Origin: Zarea fungicola
Taxonomy: Eukaryota; Ascomycota; Sordariomycetes; Hypocreales; Cordycipitaceae
Assembly: GCA_900169235.1 (NCBI GenBank)
Contig: FWCC01000295.1
Location: forward strand, 335-64,334
Length of the DNA: 64,000 bases
Reading direction: 5' to 3'
Each line of letters begins with the position of its first letter. Position 1 is the first letter of the stretch. This document shows, piece by piece, positions 10,970 to 20,209 of this stretch. A model generated the notes under the pieces. The model saw only the letters and a list, made by a program, of their open reading frames with translations. It made no database searches and was not told the origin of the DNA. The position numbers and the translations under genes were made by a program.

Positions 10970-11285
10970 CTACCGGGCCTCAAACTGAACCATGCTACAG
11001 GGTCAAAAGTTAGCTATTACTCATCCATATTCTCGGGCCACCCCAACTCGAGCGAAGCGAGGCCCCAAAAAAAACGAACCGTTTGGTGCGCTCCTTGTAG
11101 AGAACGCGGCCGGCGCAGTGGGGGCAGGCGACGACGGCATCCTTGCTGAGGGAGACGCTGCCGCCGCAGTCACCGCAGAGGTAGGTCATGATGGAGCGCT
11201 GCTCGTGGCGGCCGACGTCGTGGGTGGCGCCGCGGGCGGTGGATGCGCCGGTCGAGGTGGGGACCTGGTATTCTTCGCGAGGCAT
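10970..11285 (-). CDS. rpb12: DNA-directed RNA polymerases subunit Rpb12 (RPABC4)
   Basis: The gene has two exons, 11080-11285 and 10970-10994, with an 85-nt intron (10995-11079) that is easy to miss because the unspliced frame stays open to 11010. Spliced, the protein has 76 residues. The zinc ribbon is CGDC (about 37-40) and CPHC (54-57), followed by RVLYKERTKR and the invariant C-terminus MVQFEAR, which only the second exon supplies. Rpb12 is the small zinc-binding subunit shared by RNA polymerases I, II and III. The start Met at 11285 (MPREEYQVPT) fits the usual short N-terminal tail; the upstream in-frame Met is probably leader. It converges on the GPN1 gene and is divergent from the HIT gene. 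Confidence 0.93.
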
Positions 11286-12101
11286 GTTGATACGACGTGT
11301 GTTTTTGCGCGGGATGTGCTTCTTTGTTTGGCGTTGATTGACGTTGACTGGAGTGGCGGGAAGATGTTGGTTTGGAGGGCGACGATAGAAGGAAAACAAA
11401 GGCGGTGGCGCGGGTTTAAGCAGAGTGGATGAATATGTCCGGCAGAATTGGGCGGTGAGCCTGTCTGGTAGTAGGAAGAGGCAGTTGGACTATGCAATGA
11501 GTATCCATGTTGATTAGAAAAAATTTAAATAAAAATAAAGTAAAGTAACAGAACTTTTTCTTTTTTTTGGCAGGCTCCATTCGTGCTCTCTCCCAGTACC
11601 AGTACTACTTACTGCGCCGAGCTCTGTCGCAGGTTGGATATGCAAGCTCTCAGTGTCTGGCAGCGACCTTGTAGCCAGAACCTTTACTTCACCAGATATC
11701 GGCTGAAATAAAACTTGGAAGAAATACACAAAAGCATACAAGGACTAATTCAAGCCATTCAATATATTCCAGTTAAATTAGAAAGCTTCTATGCTTCTAC
11801 AGTTGTTGGTCCTGGGCCGGTTGTATTGTAAAAGTGGGGCAGCTCTCCAACACTGAACCTCGGCCTGAGAGAGCCGTCTTGAATCTGCCCATTGCATCAT
11901 TTCTTCACCATCACCCTTTGTTCTCTTTTCCTTTGTTCCAGTCTAACTGGCCAAATCTTGAATCCGCCAGCAGCATGCTATTATATTAATTATTCATTTT
12001 TACCTTTTGTCTACTCACCTCCACCGCCGTACAAATCACCACTCCCCGATCAAAGCAATCAAGCTACGACATTGCGACGACATTGCGATAACTTCTCCAG
12101 C
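11286..12101. other. Divergent intergenic region between rpb12 and the HIT gene
   Basis: No gene is recognisable. The region separates two divergent starts (11285 minus, 12102 plus) and should contain both promoters. About 11515-11570 is AT-rich. Pyrimidine-rich sequence at 11905-12060 precedes the HIT start. The frame is open upstream from 11892, but that part lacks family similarity. Confidence 0.5.
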
Positions 12102-12710
12102 ATGTTTGATCCCGCCGCGCCGCTCTCCTCCAACGAGGAATGCCCCTTTTGCGAAATCAGCGCCTCCTTCCCGCCCTTTGACCCGCTCCATCCGCCACTA
12201 TCCTCAAAGCCCGTCCTCCGCGCCGCCGACTCCTCCGCGCCCACGACCTTTGTCGTCCTCTCCACGCCCACCACCGTCGCCTTTCTAGACATTATGCCCC
12301 TCAGCCCGGGCCACCTGCTGGTGTGCCCGCGCCCGCACCGGCCCAAGCTCACCGACACAACGCCCGCCGAGGCGCGCGCGCTGGGGGAGCAGGTGCGCCT
12401 CCTCTCGGCGGCGGTGGCGCGCGCCACGGGCGTGCAGGACTGGAACGTGGTGCAGAACAATGGCGCCGCCGCGGCGCAGGTGGTTCCGCACCTGCACTAC
12501 CACGTCATACCGCGGCCCGAGATTCGCGCCTCGGGACGGGTGTCGTCGAGCTTCACCATGTTTGGGCGGGGACAGAGGGAGGAGCTGGATGAGGAGGAAG
12601 GGGAGGCGCTGGCGGCGGAGATTCGGAAGAGGGTGGCTGAGGTGCTGAGGGAGGATATGGAGAGGGATAATAATACAGATGGGACAGGGAAAGTCAAGGC
12701 GAAGCTGTAA
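12102..12710 (+). CDS. HIT (histidine-triad) family nucleotide hydrolase/transferase
   Basis: This single exon of 202 residues starts at the Met of MFDPAAPLSSNEECPFCEI. It has the HIT-family N-terminal CPFCEI motif, the strand FLDIMPLSPGHLLVCPR, and the catalytic triad HLHYHVIPR (about residues 130-138) preceded by QNNGAAAAQVVPH. HIT proteins of the HINT/Hnt branch hydrolyse nucleoside phosphoramidates or related nucleotide conjugates; the exact substrate cannot be read from sequence. The C-terminus is an acidic and basic helix (EELDEEEGEALAAEIRKRV) typical of fungal members. The open frame reaches upstream to 11892, but the family similarity begins at the chosen Met. Confidence 0.85.
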   Translation: MFDPAAPLSSNEECPFCEISASFPPFDPLHPPLSSKPVLRAADSSAPTTFVVLSTPTTVAFLDIMPLSPGHLLVCPRPHRPKLTDTTPAEARALGEQVRLLSAAVARATGVQDWNVVQNNGAAAAQVVPHLHYHVIPRPEIRASGRVSSSFTMFGRGQREELDEEEGEALAAEIRKRVAEVLREDMERDNNTDGTGKVKAKL

Positions 12711-12936
12711 AGAGTGTATACAAAATGTAGAATGGGGTTTGGATTTTTGTTTCAGTTGTATTATAGCAGCATTTTGGCGTTGGGGGGTTGTCGATTTTCA
12801 TAGAGGGAAGGGCATACATTTGTTACGGAGAATCGAGGCAAATATGCATATCTATAGATTTTACATGTTATTTTACTTTATTTCATCTTTATTTTCACTT
12901 TTTTCCACTTTTTCTTGCATATCCATGTGACTGCGG

Positions 12937-14026
12937 TTACTCGTCATCGCCGAAAAACACCTTGATCGGCAGCCAATCATCGTCGCACACCTTGAAACGG
13001 TCTGTAATGGTATCAATCGTCTTGACCTCGTCGGCCGTGAGACTCCACCCGTCAATGTCAAAGTTGGCCTCGACGCGGGACGGGGTGACGCTCTTGGGAA
13101 TGACGCTCCAGCCCTTTTGGATGCCCCAGACCAGGAGAACCTGCTGGACCGTCTTGCCCTTGGCGGCGGCGAGCGTCTTGAGCGTCTCGTTTGTGTAGAG
13201 GGGTGAGTTGGTGGACCCGAGACACGAGTAGCCGGTGCTGTGGATGCCCTTGGCCGTGTTATACGCAACAAACTTGGGGGACGGGTTGCAAGGGTGCAGC
13301 TCAATCTGGTTGACGGCGGGAACAATCTAGATAAATTCAACAGGTCAGACGGCATTTCAAATAGGCAAGTGCAACATGATAGTTGATTGACGGTACCTTG
13401 CAGCTAGGGTCGTTGAGCAGAGTCTCAAGGTGCTTGATGCCAAAGTTGGACACGCCAATGTTGCGCACTTTGCCCGTGGCCACCAGCTTCTGCATCTCGC
13501 GCCACGTGTCGACATAGTTCCAGTCCTCGTAGGCCGCAAACTGGCCCGGAATCGTCGACGCCGGCCAGTGAATGAGATACAGGTCGAGGTATTCGACGCC
13601 CAGGTTGGTGAGGGAGCTCTCCAGAGACTCGGCCACGCTCTTGTGCTTCGAGGTGGCGATCTTGGTCGTGAGCCAGATCTGGTCGCGCGGCACGCCGGAC
13701 GCCTTGATGCCGGCGCCGACCTCCGCCTCGTTGTGGTAGGCGGCGGCCGTGTCAATGTGGCGGTACCCGGCGCGGAGGGCGGCTTCAACGGCCGCCTGGA
13801 CCTCGTTGGGCTTGGACTGCCATGTACCCAGGCCAATGGCGGGGATCTTGGCGCCCGTATTGAGGGTAAAAGTATGACTGGACGAGTTGTTAGGGCGGCT
13901 GGAGTACAGACGTGGAAAGTGAGGCTGGTGTTGGTGTTGGTGGTGGGGGAGTGAGAGGAAGCATGAGGGGCGAGTGAGGGCGAGTCTGCGAGACAAGACG
14001 TACGCGGTATTTTTGACGGCAGCCAT
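12937..14026 (-). CDS. Aldo/keto reductase
   Basis: Exons 13397-14026 and 12937-13326 (intron 13327-13396) encode 339 residues with the AKR TIM barrel. The catalytic tetrad is visible: Asp in YRHIDTAAAY (about 91), Tyr of the same motif (about 96), Lys in LTTKI (about 120) and His in LIHWP (about 153). The C-terminal half adds VNQIELHP, LLVWGIQKG and IPKSV, with the NADPH-phosphate-binding region nearby. These enzymes reduce aldehydes and ketones with NADPH; the substrate is unknown. About 50 residues precede the barrel; they are rich in Arg, Ser and Leu without acidic residues and could be a mitochondrial targeting sequence, or the true start could be an internal site. A satellite-like array lies immediately upstream of the start. 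Confidence 0.9.
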
Positions 14027-14029
14027 TAT

Positions 14030-14140
14030 GATGGATTATATGATGGATTATATGATGGATTATATGATGAGATGTATGAGTATGACATGTATGAGTATGA
14101 CATGTATGGATGTGAGATGTATGAGTGTGAGATGACGAGG
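14030..14140. repeat. Short tandem repeats just upstream of the aldo/keto reductase gene
   Basis: The sequence begins with about three and a half copies of a 13-nt unit containing ATGATGGATTATAT. It continues into units of about 15 nt with GTATGAGTATGACAT and GTGAGATGTATGAG. The array directly abuts the proposed start codon at 14026, so it would lie in the 5' leader or core promoter. Confidence 0.8.
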
Positions 14141-14865
14141 ACAAGACAATGACAGGCGAGCAAGTTATATGACAATACTACGACTCTAGTGCGCGCGCCT
14201 AAAAGGTCTGTTGCCTGTAGGAAACTGCCCCATTCAGCGCAAAGATGTGTTAATGTGCCGAGATGGCTTAATTAGTGGAAATCCGTTCATTAATCATAAT
14301 AAACAAGGTCGAAAATACGCTGTTACGGTTCGTCCAACCCCCCACGGTGTCCCACACCAGTCCAAGCCAAGGCGGGCTGCCCCTCATTCTTCATCATCCT
14401 TATTATTAAACCCTCCAACCGCAAGCCAGCGATTGCAGACCTTTAGGCTTTAGGGCTTTTAGCCGGCCTAATGAGATGGCATAGCGCGATTGACCCTCTC
14501 TTTTGTTTCCATTGTCTTCTCTCCAACATTTAATTGATCCAGGCGTGCCAATGACAAGTCCCCACGTTGTACTCGGTACCGGCCGGAAACGCGTCCCGGG
14601 AATACGGCTCGGGCTGCCGCGCGACAAGATTTAACCTGGAACCAATCGCCAATGTGTCGCATTTGCATTTGTCTTGTATTGTGACTAATACCCATCACGT
14701 ACATTTCAAACCGCCGCTGATAAGAGCCGGCGCAGTCAGTGGACGTGGCCCAGACACGGTAGTTGGAGAGTGCCCCGCATGATACACCACCGCTGTCGGC
14801 GAAAACCCAAACCCAGGTCCCATCATCGAGCTGACAGCCTCGTGTTCATTATTCGTATTCGTGCT
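14141..14865. other. Intergenic region
   Basis: This holds the promoter side of the aldo/keto reductase gene and the 3' side of the MYND gene. No reading frame with recognisable similarity, RNA gene or repeat was found. A run with TTTAGGCTTTAGGGCTTTTAG lies near 14440-14462. Confidence 0.45.
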
Positions 14866-15621
14866 TCACCTCCTCGACATGTCCAATGTCGACGAGACCA
14901 TGTTGCCCATGCCTCCCGACTCCATGGCCATGAGCATCTGCATCATCGCCCGCCCGCTCTGGCCTCCGGGTCCCCTGCCCAGCGCCGTCTCGGCAAACAT
15001 CCTCAGCTGCATCGGAAACTGCCCGTCGCCGTAGTGGTCGATAATGTCACTCTTTTCCACCGCCGTCATGAGGTTCTGCCACACACCCCTGTCCATGCCC
15101 ATGGCCTCGCACGCCGTCCTCTTCTCCGCACTCCACCAGCCCGGTAGCAGAGCCGGTTCTTTGCCCTCGACCTTGGTGAGGAACCGCTTAAACGCCGGCA
15201 GCGCGCTGGGGTTGCCCGCGAGCAGGCCGTCCGCGTCCACGTCGCCCTCCATGTTGTAGTCGTCGTTGGCCCGGAGGCGGTACGCGTCGAGGAGCAGCCG
15301 GTACACGTCCGTCTCGGAGCGGCCGTGCAGCCAGGTGTTGCCGTTGAGCCGCGTAAACGGGTCCGCCACGCCGGCGTCGACGCCCTTGGGCGGGGAGAGC
15401 TTGCCGGGCTTTGCTCCGCGTGAGGAGTTGCCTGGAGCCGCTGGTTTGCTGCTGCCGCCACCGCTACTGCTGCTCTTGGCGGTGCCGCACTGCTTCTTGT
15501 GGGCTTTCCAATCCTCCTTTTGGCACTCGCGGGAGCAATACGGCGTTTCGGAGCACTTGGCACACCGCTTAATGGGCGTCTCGTCCGAGGTTTTTGCGCA
15601 GACAACACAAGCAAGTACCAT
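14866..15621 (-). CDS. MYND zinc-finger protein
   Basis: This single exon encodes 251 residues from the Met at 15621; an in-frame Met at 15681 would add 20 residues. An N-terminal MYND finger spans residues 5-45: CVVC, then CAKC, YCSREC and a final Cys after HKKQ, with the conserved DWKAHK before it. MYND fingers bind proline-rich partners. A Gly/Ser/Lys-rich linker (50-85) follows. A C-terminal alpha-helical domain has FTRLNGNTWLHGRSE, DVYRLLLDAYRLRA.DDYN and PALLPGWWS, a pattern seen in many fungal MYND proteins of unknown role. The last 40 residues are Met- and Gly-rich (MMQMLMAMESGGMG). Function beyond protein binding is not predictable. Confidence 0.85.
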   Translation of the reverse strand: MVLACVVCAKTSDETPIKRCAKCSETPYCSRECQKEDWKAHKKQCGTAKSSSSGGGSSKPAAPGNSSRGAKPGKLSPPKGVDAGVADPFTRLNGNTWLHGRSETDVYRLLLDAYRLRANDDYNMEGDVDADGLLAGNPSALPAFKRFLTKVEGKEPALLPGWWSAEKRTACEAMGMDRGVWQNLMTAVEKSDIIDHYGDGQFPMQLRMFAETALGRGPGGQSGRAMMQMLMAMESGGMGNMVSSTLDMSRR

Positions 15622-16400
15622 GATGGGCAGTATTAAAAGACGTGTATTTTCTACTGTTGTTTCGTATTCTTCTGGATTCAATTCGTGGTGAAATGGCTTT
15701 CAATGTTTGATTCCATGATGCGGGGAATTGACTGCCGGTATCAGAATGCTTATTCGTCACGTGTGCCACACACCATTGGACGTGAAAAGCAAATAATTGC
15801 GCTCAGCTGCTTCAGGTAAGAATTATGTGGCCGGGTTGTAATATTTCGGCATCTTAATTGGCAATTCATGGAATGCTGAGCCGCCATCATCACAATGCCT
15901 CCATCCAGACAACCAATTGAGCTGTCCGTGAGTTGTCCTGGATCAAGGACGACATCTCGCCACATTGACAAGAACAATGGCATAGTTGTGTTATCACGCC
16001 ATTTTCATCACCAAATCACATTGTTTAGGATCCAACGAGCGTACAATATTTATTACTTTTGCCTTCCTTCTCCTGGTTCAACCATCTGCAAGTGGCTATA
16101 TAGGGTAAGGCGGACCCAGTTCCGACAAGAATTAGTGTGCTGCTAGTTGTAGTGTGGAGCTCTAATTAAATTGAACTAGATGCGACAAGAATTGACTAGC
16201 CGCTTATGTACTTATTATCTTTACTCTTATTATTGTATAGGAGCGGGAGCTGCGGGAGCCCTGAGCTGGCACAATGTTGGTATCAAAGCGCTAATCCCTG
16301 GCACAGCCCCGCGTGATGAGCAAGGGGCCAGGCGCCACTCAAGGGGCATCGTTGAATTCCATCCGAGTCCGATTTGGATCAATAATCATCATCAGTCAAG
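15622..16400. other. Intergenic region
   Basis: Only short unrelated frames are present. A TATATA-like element lies near 16097, but no gene follows at the expected distance. The stretch probably contains the MYND gene promoter on its left side. Confidence 0.4.
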
Positions 16401-17003
16401 ATGGAAAAGACACCTCGATCGTACGTACGCCAAGATATTGCCACAAGAGCGCTTGTGGTAGCGTGGAAGTCACCAGTTGTGGGCAAATCGGCCAAGGAGA
16501 TTGAGCGTCTCACTGGAGTACCTTTTCGCCAGGTAGAGCGAATTTACGCAAAGGCTATTAGGCGTGGATTTAACCCTCACGTTCGACCCATTGTTATTAA
16601 AGTTGAGCATCTATCTGACGCCCCCAAGCCCGGCCGCCCCACAAGGCAGAAGGAAGAAAATGTAAGTCTTGGATTGGTGCAAAGACGCGCACAAGGTAAC
16701 CACCAGGCCACCGAGACAAACAATGACCCGACTGGCAATCCCTGGCATCCACCATGCAACTGCCAAGACAGATTATGGTAGCCATGGCCGAGAGGTCGAG
16801 CTTTCAGGCATTACATGCATTCGCAAGTTCTGACCCCGAGATTATAATTGTTAAAATATCATGTACATAACAACAATTATTAATACTAATTATTGAGAGA
16901 TACAGGGAATGGATCAGGCACCAGATCAGGCATCAGATCAGGCAACAGATCAAGCAAAAGATCAGGGACCGACATCAGAGGCGGATACAGGTAAAGGCGA
17001 CTA
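16401..17003 (+). CDS. HTH protein resembling a Tc1-type transposase N-terminus, with DQA repeats
   Basis: Exon 1 (16401-16661) encodes 87 residues with a helix-turn-helix pattern: RQDIATRALVVAWKSP, a GKSAKEIERLTGV helix and RQVERIYAKAIRRGF. This resembles the DNA-binding N-terminus of Tc1/IS630-type transposases found as free-standing genes in fungi. GTAAGT follows at 16662. A plausible second exon starts after TACAG at 16906 in the same phase and encodes four Asp-Gln-Ala-x repeats, ending with a stop at 17001-17003. The intervening 244 nt is long for this window, so the second exon is tentative; unspliced, the frame would end at 16781. It may be a domesticated or relic transposase piece. 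Confidence 0.45.
16910..16963 (+). repeat. Four-copy 12-nt coding repeat (GATCAGGCA-NNN)
   Basis: Adjoining 12-nt units GATCAGGCACCA, GATCAGGCATCA, GATCAGGCAACA and GATCAAGCAAAA are followed by a partial unit. All keep the Asp-Gln-Ala-x reading frame. Third-codon drift and a changing fourth residue suggest selection on the reading frame or simple slippage. Confidence 0.8.
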
Positions 17004-17406
17004 GCAAAGAGTTTCTTGAAAAAAGAAAAAAAAACCTGTATATTACATCATGGATAACCAAGCTGCCAATGATACGATGCTGGAAATTTTGCGGAGGAAA
17101 TAAAGGTGCTGGACTCCGTTGCAAAACGGTTGCGCTGAAGTTGGCATGTCATGAATCCGATTGTTCAGGCTTTCCTCCCCCACAACGGCGCAAAAAGTCC
17201 AACCAGATGAGCAGGTCGGTACAATCACGGGTAGTTACAGTTGCTGCTGAGAGTTGGTGCTCTCTGCAGGTATGCAATGTGGCAACTTGATACCCGCACA
17301 TCCCACAGAATTCATCCCTTGCATTGCGGCTGTTGGGTAGATTTGAGGAGTCGTCCCAAGCTCTCATAGTTCGGATATATTGAACAAGTCTAAATCCTGA
17401 GCTACA
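17004..17406. other. Intergenic region
   Basis: No supported feature. A short A-rich run at 17020-17035 and small unrelated frames are the only structure seen. Confidence 0.4.
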
Positions 17407-19166
17407 TCACTCCAAGCCATATTCCTCAATCATCATGTCTGCACAAGTCATGCCTGTAACATAGGCAACAGATTGAACGTGACAGCTAGCCAGGATAGGA
17501 ACCGCACTCATATCTGCCACACGCAGGTTCTCAACACCCAAAACCTTGAACTTATTATCCACAACAGCCTCTGCATCACCAGGCTGGCCCATCTTGGCAG
17601 TACCGCTCATATGCCAGCTAGATGACATTGTTTGTCGCCAGTAGTCTAGCAGACCCTCGTCGGATTCATCTGCAGGCGCAGCAATGGGCGCAATAGTATC
17701 CTTCGCGAAGCCTTGATATTTAGTAAATCGTAGGGCCTCGCGTAGCGCTTCAATGGCCACACGGCGGTCAAAGGCGGAACCGAGAAATTTGGGGTCAAAT
17801 TTGAGCGCCGCATCTGGGTCCGCCGACTGGAGGGTAGCCTCGCCTCGAACCTGGGCGTTGTACAAGAATACAGCAAAAGCAGAATAGTTGAGGCTGTCCT
17901 GAGGGAAATCCGGAGCGAGCCAGTGAATGGGGAGGTGCGTAAGAATTTCAGTGTGCGGAACCGTATCCGTATTGAGGTATGCCTGCACATCAGCTGCGAG
18001 CGCCTTGAACTCTTCAGAAGCAACGAGCTTCTCGAGCTTGAACCAGCCCACGCCGCCTTGGCAGGCAAACTTGGACCAAGGGCCCGAGCCATCTCGCTCC
18101 CACTGCTCCAGGGCAGCATCCATGGCCTGCTTGTCACCATAGAAGGATGCACGATCCGTATCGCCGCCCTCACGTTTGAAGGCAATAGGGCAAAACGGTC
18201 GATCTCGCAGACCCTGGCCGACCGCTGGGATTTCCTCAATGACGGGAATACTGAATTTTTCTAGCTGGTCCCGTGGCCCGAGGCCAGAGTGCATGAGGAT
18301 CCTTGGCGTGTTCAAAGCCCCTGCAGAAAGGATGACCTCTTTCGAAGCCGAGTCTAATCAACATTATATTAGAGATAACAGAGAACTCCACTGACCTTGC
18401 TGCTGATTAAAAACTCACAAGTATTACCATTGGACTCAATTCCAACTGCCTTGCGACCCTCGAGGATGACACGCTGGACAGGGGAATCAGTCATGATGGT
18501 GAGATTCTCGGGCTTCGGCGTCAATAAATCGCTGGCGGTTGATCGTTGTCCATTATGGGCCGAGTTAATCGACACGGACATGCCAATTGGGTTGCCCGAG
18601 TTATGGTCAGGGTTCATGGGAAAGCCAGCCTCCTCAAACATGTCAAGCAGCGGGGTGACATCTGTCGCCCATTCGGCGGCATAGCCGACCTGGAGCCTGC
18701 CTGAGCCACCATGATCCTCAGGTTTTGGCGATGTGTATTTGCTTTCCACTCCCGCCGGGAGCTTAGTGTGCAAGGTCTCTAGTCGTCGAAACCTTGCCTG
18801 AATGTTGTGCCAGTTGAAGGACTGGTCCCCCACGAGACGAGCCCACTCCTCGTAGTCGTCCTTGGCGCCAATTGTGTAATAGCCAAAGTTGATTGCACTG
18901 GAGCCACCGAGCCCCTTGCCTCTAGAGTAGTCTATCGCGCGGTTGGCACAATGTTCCTGAGGAGACGTTTTGTAGCCCCAGTTCATGTCCTGATTTTGAA
19001 AAGTAAGCCACCGCTGCCCATCAACCCGAAGGCTGTGGTCATCATTTGGGCCGCCAGCTTCTATAAGCAGGACATTCGGCTTCTTGGGAGAGCTTGCGAG
19101 ACTGATGGCCAGTGCACTGCCAGCAGGGCCTGCGCCGACGACAATAAAATCAAAGGACGATTCCAT
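17407..19166 (-). CDS. GMC-family FAD oxidoreductase (copy 1)
   Basis: Exons 18419-19166 and 17407-18353 (intron 18354-18418, GTGAGT..TTAG) give 564 residues. The ADP-binding motif FIVVGAGPAGSALA is at the N-terminus, the GMC signature RGKGLGGSSAINF follows about 80 residues later, and LSAGALNTPRILMHSGLGP is the second signature. The catalytic His is in SSSWHMSGTAKMG (about 494) and the second active-site position is also His (ASCHVQSVAY, about 541). GMC enzymes oxidise alcohols, sugars or aryl alcohols with FAD; the substrate is unknown. The Met at 19166 directly before the nucleotide-binding strand is the usual start. Two upstream in-frame Mets (19289, 19301) would add about 45 residues without a convincing signal peptide. 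A second GMC gene lies upstream on the same strand. Confidence 0.92.
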
Positions 19167-20209
19167 CGGTATCTTGCCAAGGTGAATATTGGTAGCAAGT
19201 CTATTTTCTTGTTGCAATGCAAAGGCACAGTTTAGGTTGGGCTGCAGATAGAAGTGGGACACCACAGTGCCTTTAATAGATGTTGACATTATGAATCGCA
19301 TGCCAAATGCGTAACTTAGTGCAATGCATTAAGCGGGGAAGATAAGCACTACTCGTTTTGCTTGTCGACGACCCCAAATCGGCAATTGATTCCATCACGA
19401 CTGCACTCCAGGTCCAACCTATCCCTTTGGCTATTTCAAGACTTCAAGAGGGACCTCGGTGATGTAATTAATGACGGGACTAATATAAAACTTAACCCGG
19501 TGCTGGGATTAATTAGTTGAATCATCGCGACCGGGATTAAATAACCTTCGGCGATCATTTACAGTGGACGCAATACGGTGCATGACACACTTCATTGGCT
19601 GGCAGTCTACTAATGTCAGCGGCCTCTTGACAAGCTCCAGCATGACTTTAAACGCAGGTCTATTTCATGACGGCACTGTTGACAGTGTCTCTGCCCTGGA
19701 TGGTACATCTATGGAAGATCCAAATAGCGCAGTGGATTCGTCTCGACCGCTCGAGTCATGGGCGAAACTTGGGTAGCTCCCGAATGGGACAGTGAAAAAC
19801 TAAGGACCTCGAGCACTTGCTTGTTCCTTTTAACGGTTTCCACCGTTATCCATTAGTGCTAGATTCACGCACTACTGGCCGTGTTGCTTTAATTTTAGTA
19901 ACAGCCTCTATATACTAACGTAAAAGGAGCTGTAACTAAGCATTTAAAATCCGCCTATAGAAAGATTTATAGTACCGTAAATAATGAACCATTTTTTATT
20001 CGCCATGTTTAATTTGTATCAGTTGCTTTTCATCAACTAATAATAGCGGCACTAAACGCTGCTTCTGGCAAACCTTACCTTTCTATAAATAATATGTATC
20101 AAAGTTGTCATGCATGCCATTCGCACTTCTTTCCCACTCAGATCAATCAGAAAATTGCTTTCAAATATGCAATTGCTCTGCAAAGCCAGCATATTTAATG
20201 TAAAGGCCC
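19167..20209. other. Intergenic region between the two GMC genes
   Basis: The right half of this stretch should be the 3' end of the second GMC gene and the left half the promoter of the first. About 19880-20110 is AT-rich and may be relic repeat DNA. Nothing coding is recognised. Confidence 0.45.

Noticed and set aside
10992..11432. Plus-strand frame of 146 codons
   Set aside because: It is antisense to Rpb12, whose zinc ribbon and C-terminus are unmistakable on the minus strand.
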